A DNA stretch of 64,000 nucleotides from Albibacterium profundi (GCF_042159835.1 NZ_JBBVGT010000002.1:1860001-1924000), one strand, 5' to 3'. Shown: positions 48,903-58,703, counted from the first letter of the stretch. Notes: generated by a model not told the origin, from the letters alone. Numbers and translations are program-made.

Positions 48903-50120
48903 TTATATAGGATTCTTGGAAACTTTGACCTTTTTGGACGATATTCTCCCTGCTACGATAAGTACCAAATAGCTTGATACGGCACAAAACGCCATAATTG
49001 CTGTCATTGGGACTGAGGTGTTGTTATGCAAAAGACTAACCATTGCTGAAGCGACCGCGCCAATCGATAGCTGAATGCTTCCAAGCAGCGCAGATGCGCT
49101 ACCCGTTGATTTGGTGAACGGGTTCAAGGCTAATGCCGATGTATTTGGAAACACAAAGCCTTGACAGGCTAAAAAGCAAAAGATTAATGCTATGATACCA
49201 AATAAGCTTAACATATCAAGTACTGCGAACAGAAATAAAGCAAAACCAATAAACGCTTGCATCATCAATGCGTAATGGGCGACGCTAGCGCTGCTATGCC
49301 TTTTAAGAAGTAAATTGTTTAATTGACTCGCCGTAATTAACCCAGCAGCTACCAAGCCAAATACCCATCCATATTGTTGTTCGGTTAAACCGTATACATC
49401 CATCATGACAAAGGGTGATCCTGATAGATAAGCATACATCCCGGAAGATGCTGTACCTCCAGTCACTGCATATATTATAAACTCTCGAGTTTTTAAGACT
49501 TGCCAAAAGCTTGTGATGATGGGTTTTGGCATCAGCGACAGATGAGGGTTAGGTTTGCTTTTTGGAAGAATAAAAATCACACCTAAAGCGATAATTGTTG
49601 TCAGGATGGCGAGAAATGCAAATATGAAATGCCACCCCCAAAGGTGTATAACATATCCACCCAATGTTGGCGCTAGAATGGGGGAAACTCCGATAACCAA
49701 CATCAACATGGAAAATATCTTTGCCGTTTCAGATGCCGGAAAAAAATCACGTACCAAGGCTCTAGCGGCTACCATTCCGGCGCAGCTTCCTAAGGCTTGT
49801 ATAAAACGAAGCAGAATAAGTCCCTCTGCCGTTTGAATAAAAACGCAGCCAATAGACGCTGCTACATATATAAATAAACCAATCACAAGAGGAGTCTTGC
49901 GACCGAAACGGTCTAACAGAGGCCCATAAATAATTTGCCCCGAGGCGATGCCAATAAAAAAACTTGTCAGCGACATTTGTATCTGCTCGATATTCGTACC
50001 CAAGTCTGTGGCGATAGCCTGAAAACCGGGCAAATACATGTCAATAGAAAATGGGCCGAGTGCAGAAAGCAACCCGAGTAATAATATGATAATAAATCTC
50101 TTGTTTTTTTCTATCGTCAT
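48903..50120 (-). CDS. Bcr/CflA-family multidrug efflux MFS transporter
   Basis: A 405-residue membrane protein with about twelve helices. The N-terminal motif SIDMYLPGF and the first-loop motif GPLLDRFGRKTPL are typical of the Bcr/CflA drug:H+ antiporters (DHA1 family). Substrates cannot be read from sequence; relatives export bicyclomycin, chloramphenicol or sulfonamides. It is followed by ligA after 33 bases and preceded by pepF after 10, in the same direction. Confidence 0.85.
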   Translation of the reverse strand: MTIEKNKRFIIILLLGLLSALGPFSIDMYLPGFQAIATDLGTNIEQIQMSLTSFFIGIASGQIIYGPLLDRFGRKTPLVIGLFIYVAASIGCVFIQTAEGLILLRFIQALGSCAGMVAARALVRDFFPASETAKIFSMLMLVIGVSPILAPTLGGYVIHLWGWHFIFAFLAILTTIIALGVIFILPKSKPNPHLSLMPKPIITSFWQVLKTREFIIYAVTGGTASSGMYAYLSGSPFVMMDVYGLTEQQYGWVFGLVAAGLITASQLNNLLLKRHSSASVAHYALMMQAFIGFALFLFAVLDMLSLFGIIALIFCFLACQGFVFPNTSALALNPFTKSTGSASALLGSIQLSIGAVASAMVSLLHNNTSVPMTAIMAFCAVSSYLVLIVAGRISSKKVKVSKNPI

Positions 50121-50130
50121 TCGGGGTTGC

Positions 50131-51849
50131 TTAATCCTGTAATTTTATTAGTTGTTCATTAATAAAATTGGCTAGTTCCTTTACGTACATTTCGTCGAAA
50201 TTAAACTGGATGCCTGCGGCCCGATATATTTCAGGGATCGTTTTCGTGTAACCTAATTTCAAAGCATTCATATAACGGTCTAAACCTTGTTCGGGGTTTT
50301 CGAGATATTGTTTCCAAATAGCAATTGCACCCAATTGAGCCATTCCGTATTCAATGTAATAGAATGGGACTTCAAATAAGTGTAATTGTTTTTGCCATAA
50401 ATTTTTACGAGCGTCGTCCAAGCCAGTCCAATCAGCAAAGTGATGACCGAATCTATTAAATATAGATATCCATTCTTGTTCCCTTTCTTCTACCGTGTGT
50501 TCTGGATTTGTATAAATCCAATGTTGGAAGCGGTCGATTGTTGCAACCCAAGGCAAGGTTTTCAGTACATCGATCAACTGTTCTCTTTTAGCTCTTTTTA
50601 AATCTTCGTCATTGTCAAAGAAAACATCCCAGTACGACATGGAGATTAACTCCATCGACATGGAAGCTAGTTCTGCCACTTCGCTCGGTAAGTGTTTAAA
50701 ATCATTAAGCTCCAGGTGGGATGAAATAAAGGTGTGTAACGCATGTCCACCTTCATGAACCATCGTTGTAAGATCTCGGAACGTATTAGCAGAGTTCATG
50801 AAAATGAACGGTGCACCGCTTTCAGAGAGTGGGTAGTTATATCCTCCGGGTGCCTTACCTTTTCGGCTCTCGACGTCAAACAAGCCATTGGCTTCCATGA
50901 TTTCGATACGTTCACCAATGTATGGATGTATTTTTGTAAAGCAAACCTTTGTTTTTTCTATTAGTTCATTTCCGCCATGGAATGGACGTAGAGGGGGTAG
51001 TTTGTCTGGGTCGACATCCATGTCCCAAGGTTTCAGTGTTTCGACATCCAAGCTGTTTTTCCGCTTTGAAGCATTCTCTTTTAAAATAGGAACGATATTC
51101 CGTTCTATAGCATCATGAAATTTGAAACAATCTTCAGGTGTATAATCAAATCGGCCCATTACCTGAAATGCATAATCTCTGAAGTTGTCATAGTTAGCGT
51201 TCAAAGACACCTGATGGCGTAATGATCGCAGCTTATCGAACAAGGTATTTAGTGCATCTCTATCTTCCAATCGCCGGTTTGTAATTGTATCCCACGCGGA
51301 TTTTCGTTTAGATCGATTTAAATCTTTCATGAAAACTGCTGCTTGTTCCAACGTATACTCCTTTCCATCCAAGCGAACCGACATCGCACCAGTAATTGAT
51401 TGGTATTTTTGTTGTTCAATTTGAATTTGCGTCTGTAAGGGAATGTTTTCTTCCCTAAAGAGTTCTAATGATTTCTGAACACTGCGCAGGTAGATAAAAT
51501 ACTTCTCTTTGTCAAGTTGGTGAATAAATGGGCTGTTAATCAATTTCTTATTGAGCTCATTATTCAGAGGGGCGATTTTAGGCTCTATTTCCGTAGCAAA
51601 GTATTGAAAATTTTTCAGAAGAGTTTCATCGCTTGTATTACAGGTCATTTTGATATACCGCCATGCCGCGTCCTCTTCGAGCATCGCTTCAAGTTCGCTA
51701 CGATCTGCCATCCATTTTTCCAGCTCCTGTACTGTGTGGATTTCCCTTGCCTTTAAATCTTCAAAAAGTGGGGCTAGATCTCCCCAAACGACGTCTAATT
51801 TTTCTGGGACAAAGGTTCTATTCTTTTTTACGATTTTTAGTTCTTTCAT
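50131..51849 (-). CDS. M3 family oligoendopeptidase (PepF-like)
   Basis: A 572-residue cytosolic zinc peptidase. The HEXXH motif is HEGGHALHTF near residue 366, with the third ligand Glu about 28 residues on (SEVAELASMSMELIS). It degrades short peptides. No signal peptide is seen. It lies in a leftward run between the prenyltransferase and the MFS transporter genes, with gaps of 4 and 10 bases. Confidence 0.9.
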   Translation of the reverse strand: MKELKIVKKNRTFVPEKLDVVWGDLAPLFEDLKAREIHTVQELEKWMADRSELEAMLEEDAAWRYIKMTCNTSDETLLKNFQYFATEIEPKIAPLNNELNKKLINSPFIHQLDKEKYFIYLRSVQKSLELFREENIPLQTQIQIEQQKYQSITGAMSVRLDGKEYTLEQAAVFMKDLNRSKRKSAWDTITNRRLEDRDALNTLFDKLRSLRHQVSLNANYDNFRDYAFQVMGRFDYTPEDCFKFHDAIERNIVPILKENASKRKNSLDVETLKPWDMDVDPDKLPPLRPFHGGNELIEKTKVCFTKIHPYIGERIEIMEANGLFDVESRKGKAPGGYNYPLSESGAPFIFMNSANTFRDLTTMVHEGGHALHTFISSHLELNDFKHLPSEVAELASMSMELISMSYWDVFFDNDEDLKRAKREQLIDVLKTLPWVATIDRFQHWIYTNPEHTVEEREQEWISIFNRFGHHFADWTGLDDARKNLWQKQLHLFEVPFYYIEYGMAQLGAIAIWKQYLENPEQGLDRYMNALKLGYTKTIPEIYRAAGIQFNFDEMYVKELANFINEQLIKLQD

Positions 51850-51853
51850 TTTT

Positions 51854-52708
51854 CTATTTTTGAATCCAAATGTCTAGTAAAAAGAAGATAGCGAATACGA
51901 CAGAAGCGATTCCATTAGTAGTCATAAATGCTCGGTTCACTCTTCTTAAATCGGTAGGGCTAATTATAATATGCTGATAAGTCAGTAAGGCGATATAGAA
52001 AATAACTCCTAGGTAATAAAGCCAGCCAAAGCTCATATAATAGACTGGGATAATGACAAAGATAGCGGAGAATACGTGGAAAATTTCTGATATTCGTAGT
52101 GCTCTCTTTTTACCGAAAAAAGCGGGTATTGAATACAAATCTTTCGCTTTATCAAACTCTTCGTCTTGTAGAGCATAAATAATATCGAATCCACTAACCC
52201 AAAAGATGACCGCTAATGAGTACAGTACAGGTACGATATCAAAGGAGCCGGTTACCACAAGATACGCTCCTAAAGGAGCCAGCCCGAGTCCAAGTCCTAA
52301 AACCAAGTGACAAAGTGCCGTAAAACGTTTTGTATAACTATAACCTAAGATAATCAAAAGCGCAACAGGAGAGAGGTAAAAACAAAGAGGGTTGATGAAA
52401 TAGCACGCAATGACGAAGCCTATGCAGTTTATCATGGTGAAAACTATTGCTTGTTTAGGTGATACCTTTCCCGCTGGGATATCTCTATTCGAAGTTCTGG
52501 GATTTAAGATGTCGATATCCCGGTCGATATACCGATTAAATGCCATAGCTGCATTACGAGCAAAGACCATACAAAGTAACATCAATATAAACTTGATTAG
52601 ACTGAAATTCAGATCATTGCTTGTTGTCGCTAGAAAAAAACCAATAAATGCAAATGGTAATGCGAAGATGCTATGAGCAAATAAAACCAAAGAAAAATAC
52701 TTCTTCAT
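51854..52708 (-). CDS. UbiA-family polyprenyltransferase (menaquinone pathway candidate)
   Basis: A 284-residue protein with about eight membrane helices. The two Asp-rich motifs are visible: NRYIDRDID near residue 58 and DEEFDKAKD near 182. UbiA enzymes join a polyprenyl chain to an aromatic acceptor. It resembles proteins annotated as 4-hydroxybenzoate prenyltransferase. Because Bacteroidota make menaquinone, not ubiquinone, the true role may be the prenylation step of the futalosine route (MqnP) or another quinone step. The menG/ubiE methyltransferase lies one gene away on the other strand. Confidence 0.8.
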   Translation of the reverse strand: MKKYFSLVLFAHSIFALPFAFIGFFLATTSNDLNFSLIKFILMLLCMVFARNAAMAFNRYIDRDIDILNPRTSNRDIPAGKVSPKQAIVFTMINCIGFVIACYFINPLCFYLSPVALLIILGYSYTKRFTALCHLVLGLGLGLAPLGAYLVVTGSFDIVPVLYSLAVIFWVSGFDIIYALQDEEFDKAKDLYSIPAFFGKKRALRISEIFHVFSAIFVIIPVYYMSFGWLYYLGVIFYIALLTYQHIIISPTDLRRVNRAFMTTNGIASVVFAIFFLLDIWIQK

Positions 52709-52731
52709 TTCAGATAATAAATAATTATATT

Positions 52732-53343
52732 CTAACTTTCATTTGGGTTGTACCCTTGATTGATATGCTGGATTTCCTTTAATAACTCCTCACATCCTTC
52801 TTGAGTTTCTGACGAGGTTAAGAAGACGGGCGGGACTTCTTCAAACCAATTCAATAGTGCTTTTTTAAATTTTTCAATATTTTGAGTTGACTTTAGGGTT
52901 GATTGTTTATCAGCCTTTGTGAAGACAAGTAGAAAGGGGATACCGTTCTCACCCAACCACGTGCAGAATTCCAGATCTAACTTTTGTGGTTCGTGACGAC
53001 TGTCAACGAGTACAAAAATGCATTGTAAATTTTCACGTGCTCGTAAATAACGTCGAATGAATTTTTCCCACGCTGCCCGGTTCGTTCTAGAGGTTTTCGC
53101 ATAACCATAGCCAGGGAGGTCCACAAGATACCACGTGTTATTAATTAAGAAATGATTAATTAACTGTGTTTTTCCGGGCGTTTGTGATGTTTTAGCTAAA
53201 TTTTTTTTATTTGTTAGTGCATTTATCAATGAAGACTTGCCCACATTGGAGCGGCCGATAAAAGCATATTCTGGTAAGTTTGGCGGCGGTAGTTTGTCTG
53301 TTCTTGTATTACTACATAAAAATTCGGCGCTTTTGATAATCAT
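52732..53343 (-). CDS. engB: Ribosome biogenesis GTPase EngB (YsxC/YihA)
   Basis: A 203-residue TRAFAC GTPase with P-loop GRSNVGKSS (residues 30-38), G3 DLPGYGYA near 73 and G4 TKADK near 143. It assists late assembly of the large ribosomal subunit. It is divergently transcribed from menG across 77 bases. Its -7 element lies only 5 bases before the start codon, so its mRNA may be nearly leaderless. Confidence 0.93.
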   Translation of the reverse strand: MIIKSAEFLCSNTRTDKLPPPNLPEYAFIGRSNVGKSSLINALTNKKNLAKTSQTPGKTQLINHFLINNTWYLVDLPGYGYAKTSRTNRAAWEKFIRRYLRARENLQCIFVLVDSRHEPQKLDLEFCTWLGENGIPFLLVFTKADKQSTLKSTQNIEKFKKALLNWFEEVPPVFLTSSETQEGCEELLKEIQHINQGYNPNES

Positions 53344-53347
53344 TGTA

Positions 53348-53355
53348 CAAAGTTA
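53348..53355 (-). promoter_or_regulatory. -7 element before engB
   Basis: TAACTTTG on the minus strand matches TAnnTTTG and ends 5 bases before the engB start codon, implying little or no leader. Confidence 0.4.
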
Positions 53356-53404
53356 AACATTAAAAACTAGGAAATCTTTATACTAATTTATAATTTGGGC
53401 TTCG

Positions 53405-53412
53405 TATCTTTG
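53405..53412 (+). promoter_or_regulatory. -7 element before menG
   Basis: TATCTTTG matches TAnnTTTG and lies 8 bases before the start codon, again implying a nearly leaderless transcript. No clear -33 TTTG at the standard spacing. Confidence 0.4.
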
Positions 53413-53420
53413 TGTAGTAT

Positions 53421-54152
53421 ATGTCAAAAACGGTTACACCTTATGGACAGTCTGATACTGGTAAAAAGCAACAGGTCGCTGTCATGTTCAATAACATATC
53501 AAAGGAATATGATTTTTTAAATCATTTTTTATCATTTGGAATTGATAGATTATGGCGACGCAAGGCTATCTCAAGCTTGAAGAGATTGAAACCTGAAAGA
53601 GTTTTAGATGTGGCGACCGGTACCGGTGATTTTGCATTGGAGTCTATTAAGGTCTTAAAACCGAAGCAAGTCGTCGGGGTCGATATTTCAGAAGGTATGT
53701 TATCTATTGCAGAAGAAAAGATCAAAAATCAGGAGCTAGAAAACGTGTTTACCGTGGAGCATGGCGACTCAGAGAACTTAAGGTTCGAAAATAACTCTTT
53801 TGATGCGGTAACCGTCGCCTTTGGTGTTCGAAATTTTGAAAATTTACATCACGGTTTGACAGATATCTGTCGTGTTCTTAGACCAGGGGGACAAGCTGTG
53901 ATATTGGAGTTCTCGAATCCGAAGAAATTCCCCATCAGGCAGCTATATTCTTTTTATTCTAAATATGTACTGCCCACGATTGGCAAATTGGTGTCGAAAG
54001 ATAATCGTGCATATACCTATTTGCCGGAGTCTATAGCCCAATTCCCCGATGGTGCCGAATTTACGAATTGCTTAAAAGAGGCAGGTTTTCGGGAGGCGTT
54101 GAGTCGGCCGCAAACTTTTGGTATCTGTACGATATATATAGCAACTAAATAA
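53421..54152 (+). CDS. menG: Demethylmenaquinone methyltransferase (MenG/UbiE)
   Basis: A 243-residue class I SAM methyltransferase of the UbiE/MenG family. Signature segments are YDFLNHFLSFGIDRLWR near residue 31, VLDVATGTGDFALE near 60, and AFGVRNFENL near 133. It performs the last step of menaquinone synthesis. It begins a rightward series of short-spaced genes. Confidence 0.92.
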   Translation: MSKTVTPYGQSDTGKKQQVAVMFNNISKEYDFLNHFLSFGIDRLWRRKAISSLKRLKPERVLDVATGTGDFALESIKVLKPKQVVGVDISEGMLSIAEEKIKNQELENVFTVEHGDSENLRFENNSFDAVTVAFGVRNFENLHHGLTDICRVLRPGGQAVILEFSNPKKFPIRQLYSFYSKYVLPTIGKLVSKDNRAYTYLPESIAQFPDGAEFTNCLKEAGFREALSRPQTFGICTIYIATK

Positions 54153-54159
54153 TAAGAAT

Positions 54160-54927
54160 ATGTCGAAAATTGCAATGATTACCGGAGCAAGTGCTGGAAT
54201 AGGGGAAGCTTGTGCAAGAATTTTTGCTGAGAAGAAGTACAATTTATTGTTAGTAGCGCGTCGGCGCGACAAGCTTGAACAGTTAAAGACTAATCTTGTT
54301 GACACTTTCGGTATCGAATGTAAAACTATCGAGCTCGATGTTAGAGAGAGAGAACAAGTGCAATCAGCTTGGGATAACTTGCCAAAACAATGGCAGCAAA
54401 TTGATGTTTTAATAAATAATGCCGGATTGAGCCAAGGATTAGATCCTATTTACGAGGGTGATTGGGGCGACTGGGATCGGATGATTGATACGAACGTTAA
54501 AGGATTATTATATGTGAGCAGACTAGTTCTTCCGGGTATGAAAGAAAGACGAAAGGGGCATATCATTAACATTGGATCAATCGCCGCAAAAGAAGTATAT
54601 CCTAATGGTAATGTTTACTGTGCTACAAAGCATGCGGTAGATGCCTTGAGTAAAGCCATGCGTATAGATCTTCTTCCTTATGGAGTAAAAGTTTCGACCT
54701 TACATCCCGGTGCAGTTGAAACTGAATTTTCGGTCGTTCGTTTCAAGGGTGATGTCGAGCGGGCTGAACAGGTTTATCAGGGTTTCGATCCGTTATTAGC
54801 AGTTGATATCGCTGATGCTGCGTGGTATATCGTTTCAAGGCCAAAGCATGTGAATATTAATGACTTGCTGATTATGCCAACAGCTCAAGCCAATGGAACT
54901 ATGTTCAATAAGGATAACTGTCAATAG
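54160..54927 (+). CDS. Short-chain dehydrogenase/reductase (YdfG-like)
   Basis: A 255-residue classical SDR: cofactor loop TGASAGIG at 8-15, NNAG at 86-89 and catalytic Ser140, Tyr153 and Lys157. Three adjacent Arg residues after strand 2 (ARRRDKL) suggest NADPH preference. Similar to YdfG-type 3-hydroxy acid dehydrogenases, but the substrate is not determined. It lies 7 bases after menG. Confidence 0.88.
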   Translation: MSKIAMITGASAGIGEACARIFAEKKYNLLLVARRRDKLEQLKTNLVDTFGIECKTIELDVREREQVQSAWDNLPKQWQQIDVLINNAGLSQGLDPIYEGDWGDWDRMIDTNVKGLLYVSRLVLPGMKERRKGHIINIGSIAAKEVYPNGNVYCATKHAVDALSKAMRIDLLPYGVKVSTLHPGAVETEFSVVRFKGDVERAEQVYQGFDPLLAVDIADAAWYIVSRPKHVNINDLLIMPTAQANGTMFNKDNCQ

Positions 54928-54962
54928 AAATAAGTAATTTCGCTTATATAAATCATAACGAA

Positions 54963-55412
54963 ATGTCATTAAAAGATACAATTGATCAAGATATAAAAAG
55001 TGCAATGCTAGCTAAAGATCAAGCCAAATTAAGAGGGCTTCGAGCTATTAAAGCAGCAATTATTGTAGCGGAAACAGAGAAAAATGCTGGTGTGTTCGGA
55101 TCGGAGGAAGAAATTAAAGTATTGCAGCGGCTCGTTAAGCAACGCAAGGAATCTGCTGAAATTTATGAACAACAACAGCGTGATGATCTCCTTGCCATTG
55201 AAAGGGAAGAGATAGAAGTAATTGAAAATTATCTGCCGAAGCAGTTGAAAAGAGAAGAAGTTGAATCTAAAGTATTGGCGGTAGTTGCGCAGCTCGGTGC
55301 TAGTTCGATGAAAGATATGGGTAAAGTGATGGGCGTGGCAAATAAGGAGCTCGCTGGAAAGGCGGATGGAAGGACCATCTCTGAAATTGTTAAAGAAGTT
55401 TTATCTGTATAA
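54963..55412 (+). CDS. GatB/YqeY domain protein
   Basis: A 149-residue helical protein of the YqeY family. It begins SLKDTIDQDIKSAMLAKD, has VKQRKESAEIYEQ near residue 59 and ENYLPKQL near 88, and ends with the compact C-terminal module (MGKVMGVANKELAGKADG) shared with GatB. The YqeY role is unclear; the domain binds tRNA in GatB. Confidence 0.88.
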   Translation: MSLKDTIDQDIKSAMLAKDQAKLRGLRAIKAAIIVAETEKNAGVFGSEEEIKVLQRLVKQRKESAEIYEQQQRDDLLAIEREEIEVIENYLPKQLKREEVESKVLAVVAQLGASSMKDMGKVMGVANKELAGKADGRTISEIVKEVLSV

Positions 55413-55513
55413 AAACAGCATGTTTTTCTGATGTAAATTATTACATTTAGAAAAATTATGTAAATATTTTTAAGTGATACATCATAATATAAGGAATAGC
55501 GAAAATAAACCCT

Positions 55514-56272
55514 ATGGATTTTACCATAAAAGAAGATAAAGAATACAAGTATATTGACGAAGGCGAAGGGGAAGTTATCGTGCTTCTTCATGGTCTGATG
55601 GGAGCATTGAGTAATTGGGAAGCAGTAGTCAATGAATTTAAAGGACAGTATAGGGTTATAATTCCCATGTTGCCTGTATATGAGATGCCTATTATAACTA
55701 CGGGTGTAAAGACGTTATCGAAATTCTTAGCGAAGTTTATTCGACATATGGGATTAAAGGATTTTGTCCTTGTTGGTAATTCACTTGGAGGGCATGTCGG
55801 TTTAATGTACTGTGTGGCATCTCAGGAGAATGTCAAATCCCTCGTATTAGCAGGAAGTTCAGGCCTATACGAAAACTCATTCGGTGGTAGCTTCCCAAAA
55901 CGCGGAAGCTACGAATATATTAAAGAGAAAGTTGAATTCACATTCTATAGTCCATTGACTGCAACTCCAGAATTGGTGGATGACGTGTATGCGACTGTTA
56001 ATAATAGAGAGCGTGTTATTCGAATATTGGCGATGGCAAAATCCGCTATTCGTCATAATATGGCGAAGGACCTTCCAAAGATCAAGATACCGGTTTGTAT
56101 AATCTGGGGAAGACAAGACCGCGTTACACCTCCTGATGTGGCGGAACAGTTTCATGAGTTAATTCCAAATTCAGAACTGCATTGGGTAGATAAATGTGGG
56201 CATGCACCTATGATGGAACAACCTGAAGAGTTTAACGTTCTGCTTAGAGATTATCTGAATAGATTAAACTAA
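55514..56272 (+). CDS. Alpha/beta hydrolase
   Basis: A 252-residue alpha/beta hydrolase with the oxyanion motif LLHGLMGALSNW near residue 23, nucleophile elbow GNSLGGHVG near 91, acid residue in WGRQDRVTPP near 198 and catalytic His in CGHAPMMEQPEEF near 228. It has no signal peptide. The substrate is unknown. It resembles the meta-cleavage hydrolase/BioH-like group. It is distinct from the hydrolase gene near the prophage. Confidence 0.85.
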   Translation: MDFTIKEDKEYKYIDEGEGEVIVLLHGLMGALSNWEAVVNEFKGQYRVIIPMLPVYEMPIITTGVKTLSKFLAKFIRHMGLKDFVLVGNSLGGHVGLMYCVASQENVKSLVLAGSSGLYENSFGGSFPKRGSYEYIKEKVEFTFYSPLTATPELVDDVYATVNNRERVIRILAMAKSAIRHNMAKDLPKIKIPVCIIWGRQDRVTPPDVAEQFHELIPNSELHWVDKCGHAPMMEQPEEFNVLLRDYLNRLN

Positions 56273-56307
56273 TCGCTGTAATAAGCGTTTAATATATAAA
56301 GAACGAT

Positions 56308-56970
56308 ATGGTTGCACAAGATATGATTTCCGATACGATTTATCCAGCGAAGGCTTCCGATAGCCTTCAGTCTGTGCTGAATCGTATGAATGAATACAAG
56401 GTAAAGCAGCTTCCATTTGTTCGTTATAACCAATTAGTCGGCCTAGTTCAGGAAGCGGAGATCAGATCGGCACTTAACGAGGATGAAACACGTAAACTTA
56501 AAGACGTAGCTCACGACCTGGTGTTTGTTTTCGGTAGCCAGCATTTTTACGATGTTGTAAGACTTTTTTTTATACATCAATTGGATGTTTTGGCAGTCGT
56601 TGACGAAAAGCATAACTATTGCGGCTGTATTACTGTACATGATGTTATCCAGACCATGGCACGGATCACTACATCTGATGAGCCAGGAGCTATTATCATT
56701 TTAGAGGTCAATAATAGAGATAATTCCCTTTCACATATCGCGCAAATCGTCGAGTCTGATAATGCACAAATCCTCAGCTCTTATGTAAGACGGTTTCACG
56801 ACTCTACACGCATGGAGGTTACCATAAAGCTGAATCGTACGGACGTGGCATCTATTGTTGCGGCTTTTTTGAGGTATGACTACCATGTAAAAGCAACCTT
56901 CAATGAGCTTAAAGTAAATGATTCTTCGAGTGATCGATATGAACAACTTATGAACTATTTAAATATGTAA
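56308..56970 (+). CDS. CBS-domain protein
   Basis: A 220-residue protein with a tandem CBS pair (about 1-125; LVGLVQEAEIRSAL marks the end of the first and YCGCITVHDVIQTMA the end of the second) and a C-terminal ACT-like region (about 130-215). CBS pairs bind adenosine nucleotides. Its stop codon abuts the nadK start, so the two are expressed together, which suggests a link to NAD(P) or nucleotide status. Confidence 0.85.
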   Translation: MVAQDMISDTIYPAKASDSLQSVLNRMNEYKVKQLPFVRYNQLVGLVQEAEIRSALNEDETRKLKDVAHDLVFVFGSQHFYDVVRLFFIHQLDVLAVVDEKHNYCGCITVHDVIQTMARITTSDEPGAIIILEVNNRDNSLSHIAQIVESDNAQILSSYVRRFHDSTRMEVTIKLNRTDVASIVAAFLRYDYHVKATFNELKVNDSSSDRYEQLMNYLNM

Positions 56971-57852
56971 ATGAAAGTTGCAGTCTACGGTATCGAATTT
57001 CAATCTTCAGTAATACCTTATGTCGAACAGCTGTTTAAACTTCTCAAGGAAAGAAGAGTGGAACTTTGGGTATACAAGCGATTCGATACATTTCTTTCTT
57101 CGTCGGTTACATCCGGCGCATGGCACGTGTTTGACAACAAGGACGAGCTTCCCAAGGATATTGATTTTATGCTAAGTTTGGGCGGAGATGGAACGATGTT
57201 ATCAGCCGTTTCTATCATTCGAAATTCTGAGATACCGATTACCGGAATTAATTTAGGTCGCCTTGGTTTTTTGGCCAGTATTAATAAAAATGATATAGCG
57301 ACAGCCTTAGACAGACTGTTAGAAGGTGATTATGGAATTGAAAAGCGTACCTTGTTATCGGTAAAAGCAGAAGGTAAAAACCTGTTTAATGGTGATAGTT
57401 TTGCATTGAATGACATTACTGTTTTGAAAAGACGTTCATCCGCGATGATTACCACTAGTGTTTATTTGAATGGAGAGCTTCTCAATGCCTATTGGGCAGA
57501 TGGTATTATTATAGCAACACCAACCGGATCCACGGCATATTCATTGAGCTGTGGAGGGCCTATAATTTTACCCGATTCAAATAACTTTGTAATTACCCCC
57601 ATTTCGCCTCATAATCTAAATGTACGACCCCTAGTTATTTCAGACCGTGACGTTCTGACGCTCGAAATAGAAAGTCGTAGTAATGAATTCCTGTTATCAT
57701 GTGATTCTAAGACGACCGATCTCCATACGGATACGAAGTTGACCGTAGCGAAAGCAGACTTTCTAGTCAACCTGATCCGATTAAAAGATGAGAATTTTTT
57801 GTCTATCTTAAGACAAAAGCTGCTATGGGGTATCGATAGCCGAAACTATTAA
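56971..57852 (+). CDS. nadK: NAD kinase
   Basis: A 293-residue NAD kinase. The core motif GGDGTML is at residues 71-77 (catalytic Asp73), NDITVLKR near 147, and the Gly-rich ATPTGSTAYSLSCGGP near 186. It phosphorylates NAD to NADP. The start codon follows the preceding stop with no gap. Confidence 0.95.
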   Translation: MKVAVYGIEFQSSVIPYVEQLFKLLKERRVELWVYKRFDTFLSSSVTSGAWHVFDNKDELPKDIDFMLSLGGDGTMLSAVSIIRNSEIPITGINLGRLGFLASINKNDIATALDRLLEGDYGIEKRTLLSVKAEGKNLFNGDSFALNDITVLKRRSSAMITTSVYLNGELLNAYWADGIIIATPTGSTAYSLSCGGPIILPDSNNFVITPISPHNLNVRPLVISDRDVLTLEIESRSNEFLLSCDSKTTDLHTDTKLTVAKADFLVNLIRLKDENFLSILRQKLLWGIDSRNY

Positions 57853-57962
57853 ATATTTTAAGAATTTAGAACATTCTACTATCTTTGTTCCTGATTTTTC
57901 CGGTTTCAGAAGAGGAAATAATAAGAATATCTGACACTTACCGACCGGCAACAAAAAAATAA

Positions 57963-58703
57963 ATGGAACTCAAGGAGAAGCTTAACCTAGATAAATTACC
58001 GCAACATGTCGCTATTATTATGGATGGTAACGGGAGATGGGCGAAAGAAAAAGGTAAATTAAGAATCTTTGGGCACAATCAAGGCGTGGAGTCTGTAAGA
58101 CAAGTTGTTGAGGCTGCGGTTGAAATTGGAGTGCCTTTTTTAACTCTGTACGCTTTTTCAACAGAAAACTGGAAGAGACCTAAGTTTGAAGTCAGCGCAT
58201 TGATGGAAATTCTTGTCAACGCCATTAATAAGGAAACCAAAACCTTGATGAAGAATGGTGTGAAGCTCAATGCTATTGGTGATATCGATCAGTTGCCAGC
58301 CTCATGTTCACGGCTTTTGCGTAAGACAATCGAGAAAACTTCAACTAATAAGAACTGTACCTTGACCTTGGCATTGAGTTACAGCTCGCGTCAAGAAATC
58401 GTAGAAGCCACAAAAAGCATTGCAAAGCAAATATTGGATGGTAAAATTGAGTTGTCGGATATCGATGCCGATCTTTTTGCCGGTAACTTACAGACAGCTA
58501 ACATCCCAGATCCGGAGTTGATGATTAGGAGCAGCGGAGAGCAGCGTATTAGTAATTTCTTACTTTGGCAAGTAGCTTATTCAGAATTGTATTTTGTAGA
58601 TAAACTTTGGCCAGATTTCAATAAGCAAGACTTTTACGAAGCCATTATCGCATATCAAAAGCGAGAGAGACGGTTTGGCTTAACGAGTGAACAGCTCTCT
58701 TAA
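57963..58703 (+). CDS. uppS: Isoprenyl transferase (undecaprenyl diphosphate synthase)
   Basis: A 246-residue cis-prenyltransferase with MDGNGRWAKEKG at residue 20 (catalytic Asp21), FSTENWKRP near 66 and the C-terminal PDPELMIRSSGEQRISNFLLW region near 180-200. It makes the lipid carrier used by MraY and MurG. In front of bamA, it couples wall precursor and outer membrane assembly functions. Confidence 0.95.
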   Translation: MELKEKLNLDKLPQHVAIIMDGNGRWAKEKGKLRIFGHNQGVESVRQVVEAAVEIGVPFLTLYAFSTENWKRPKFEVSALMEILVNAINKETKTLMKNGVKLNAIGDIDQLPASCSRLLRKTIEKTSTNKNCTLTLALSYSSRQEIVEATKSIAKQILDGKIELSDIDADLFAGNLQTANIPDPELMIRSSGEQRISNFLLWQVAYSELYFVDKLWPDFNKQDFYEAIIAYQKRERRFGLTSEQLS

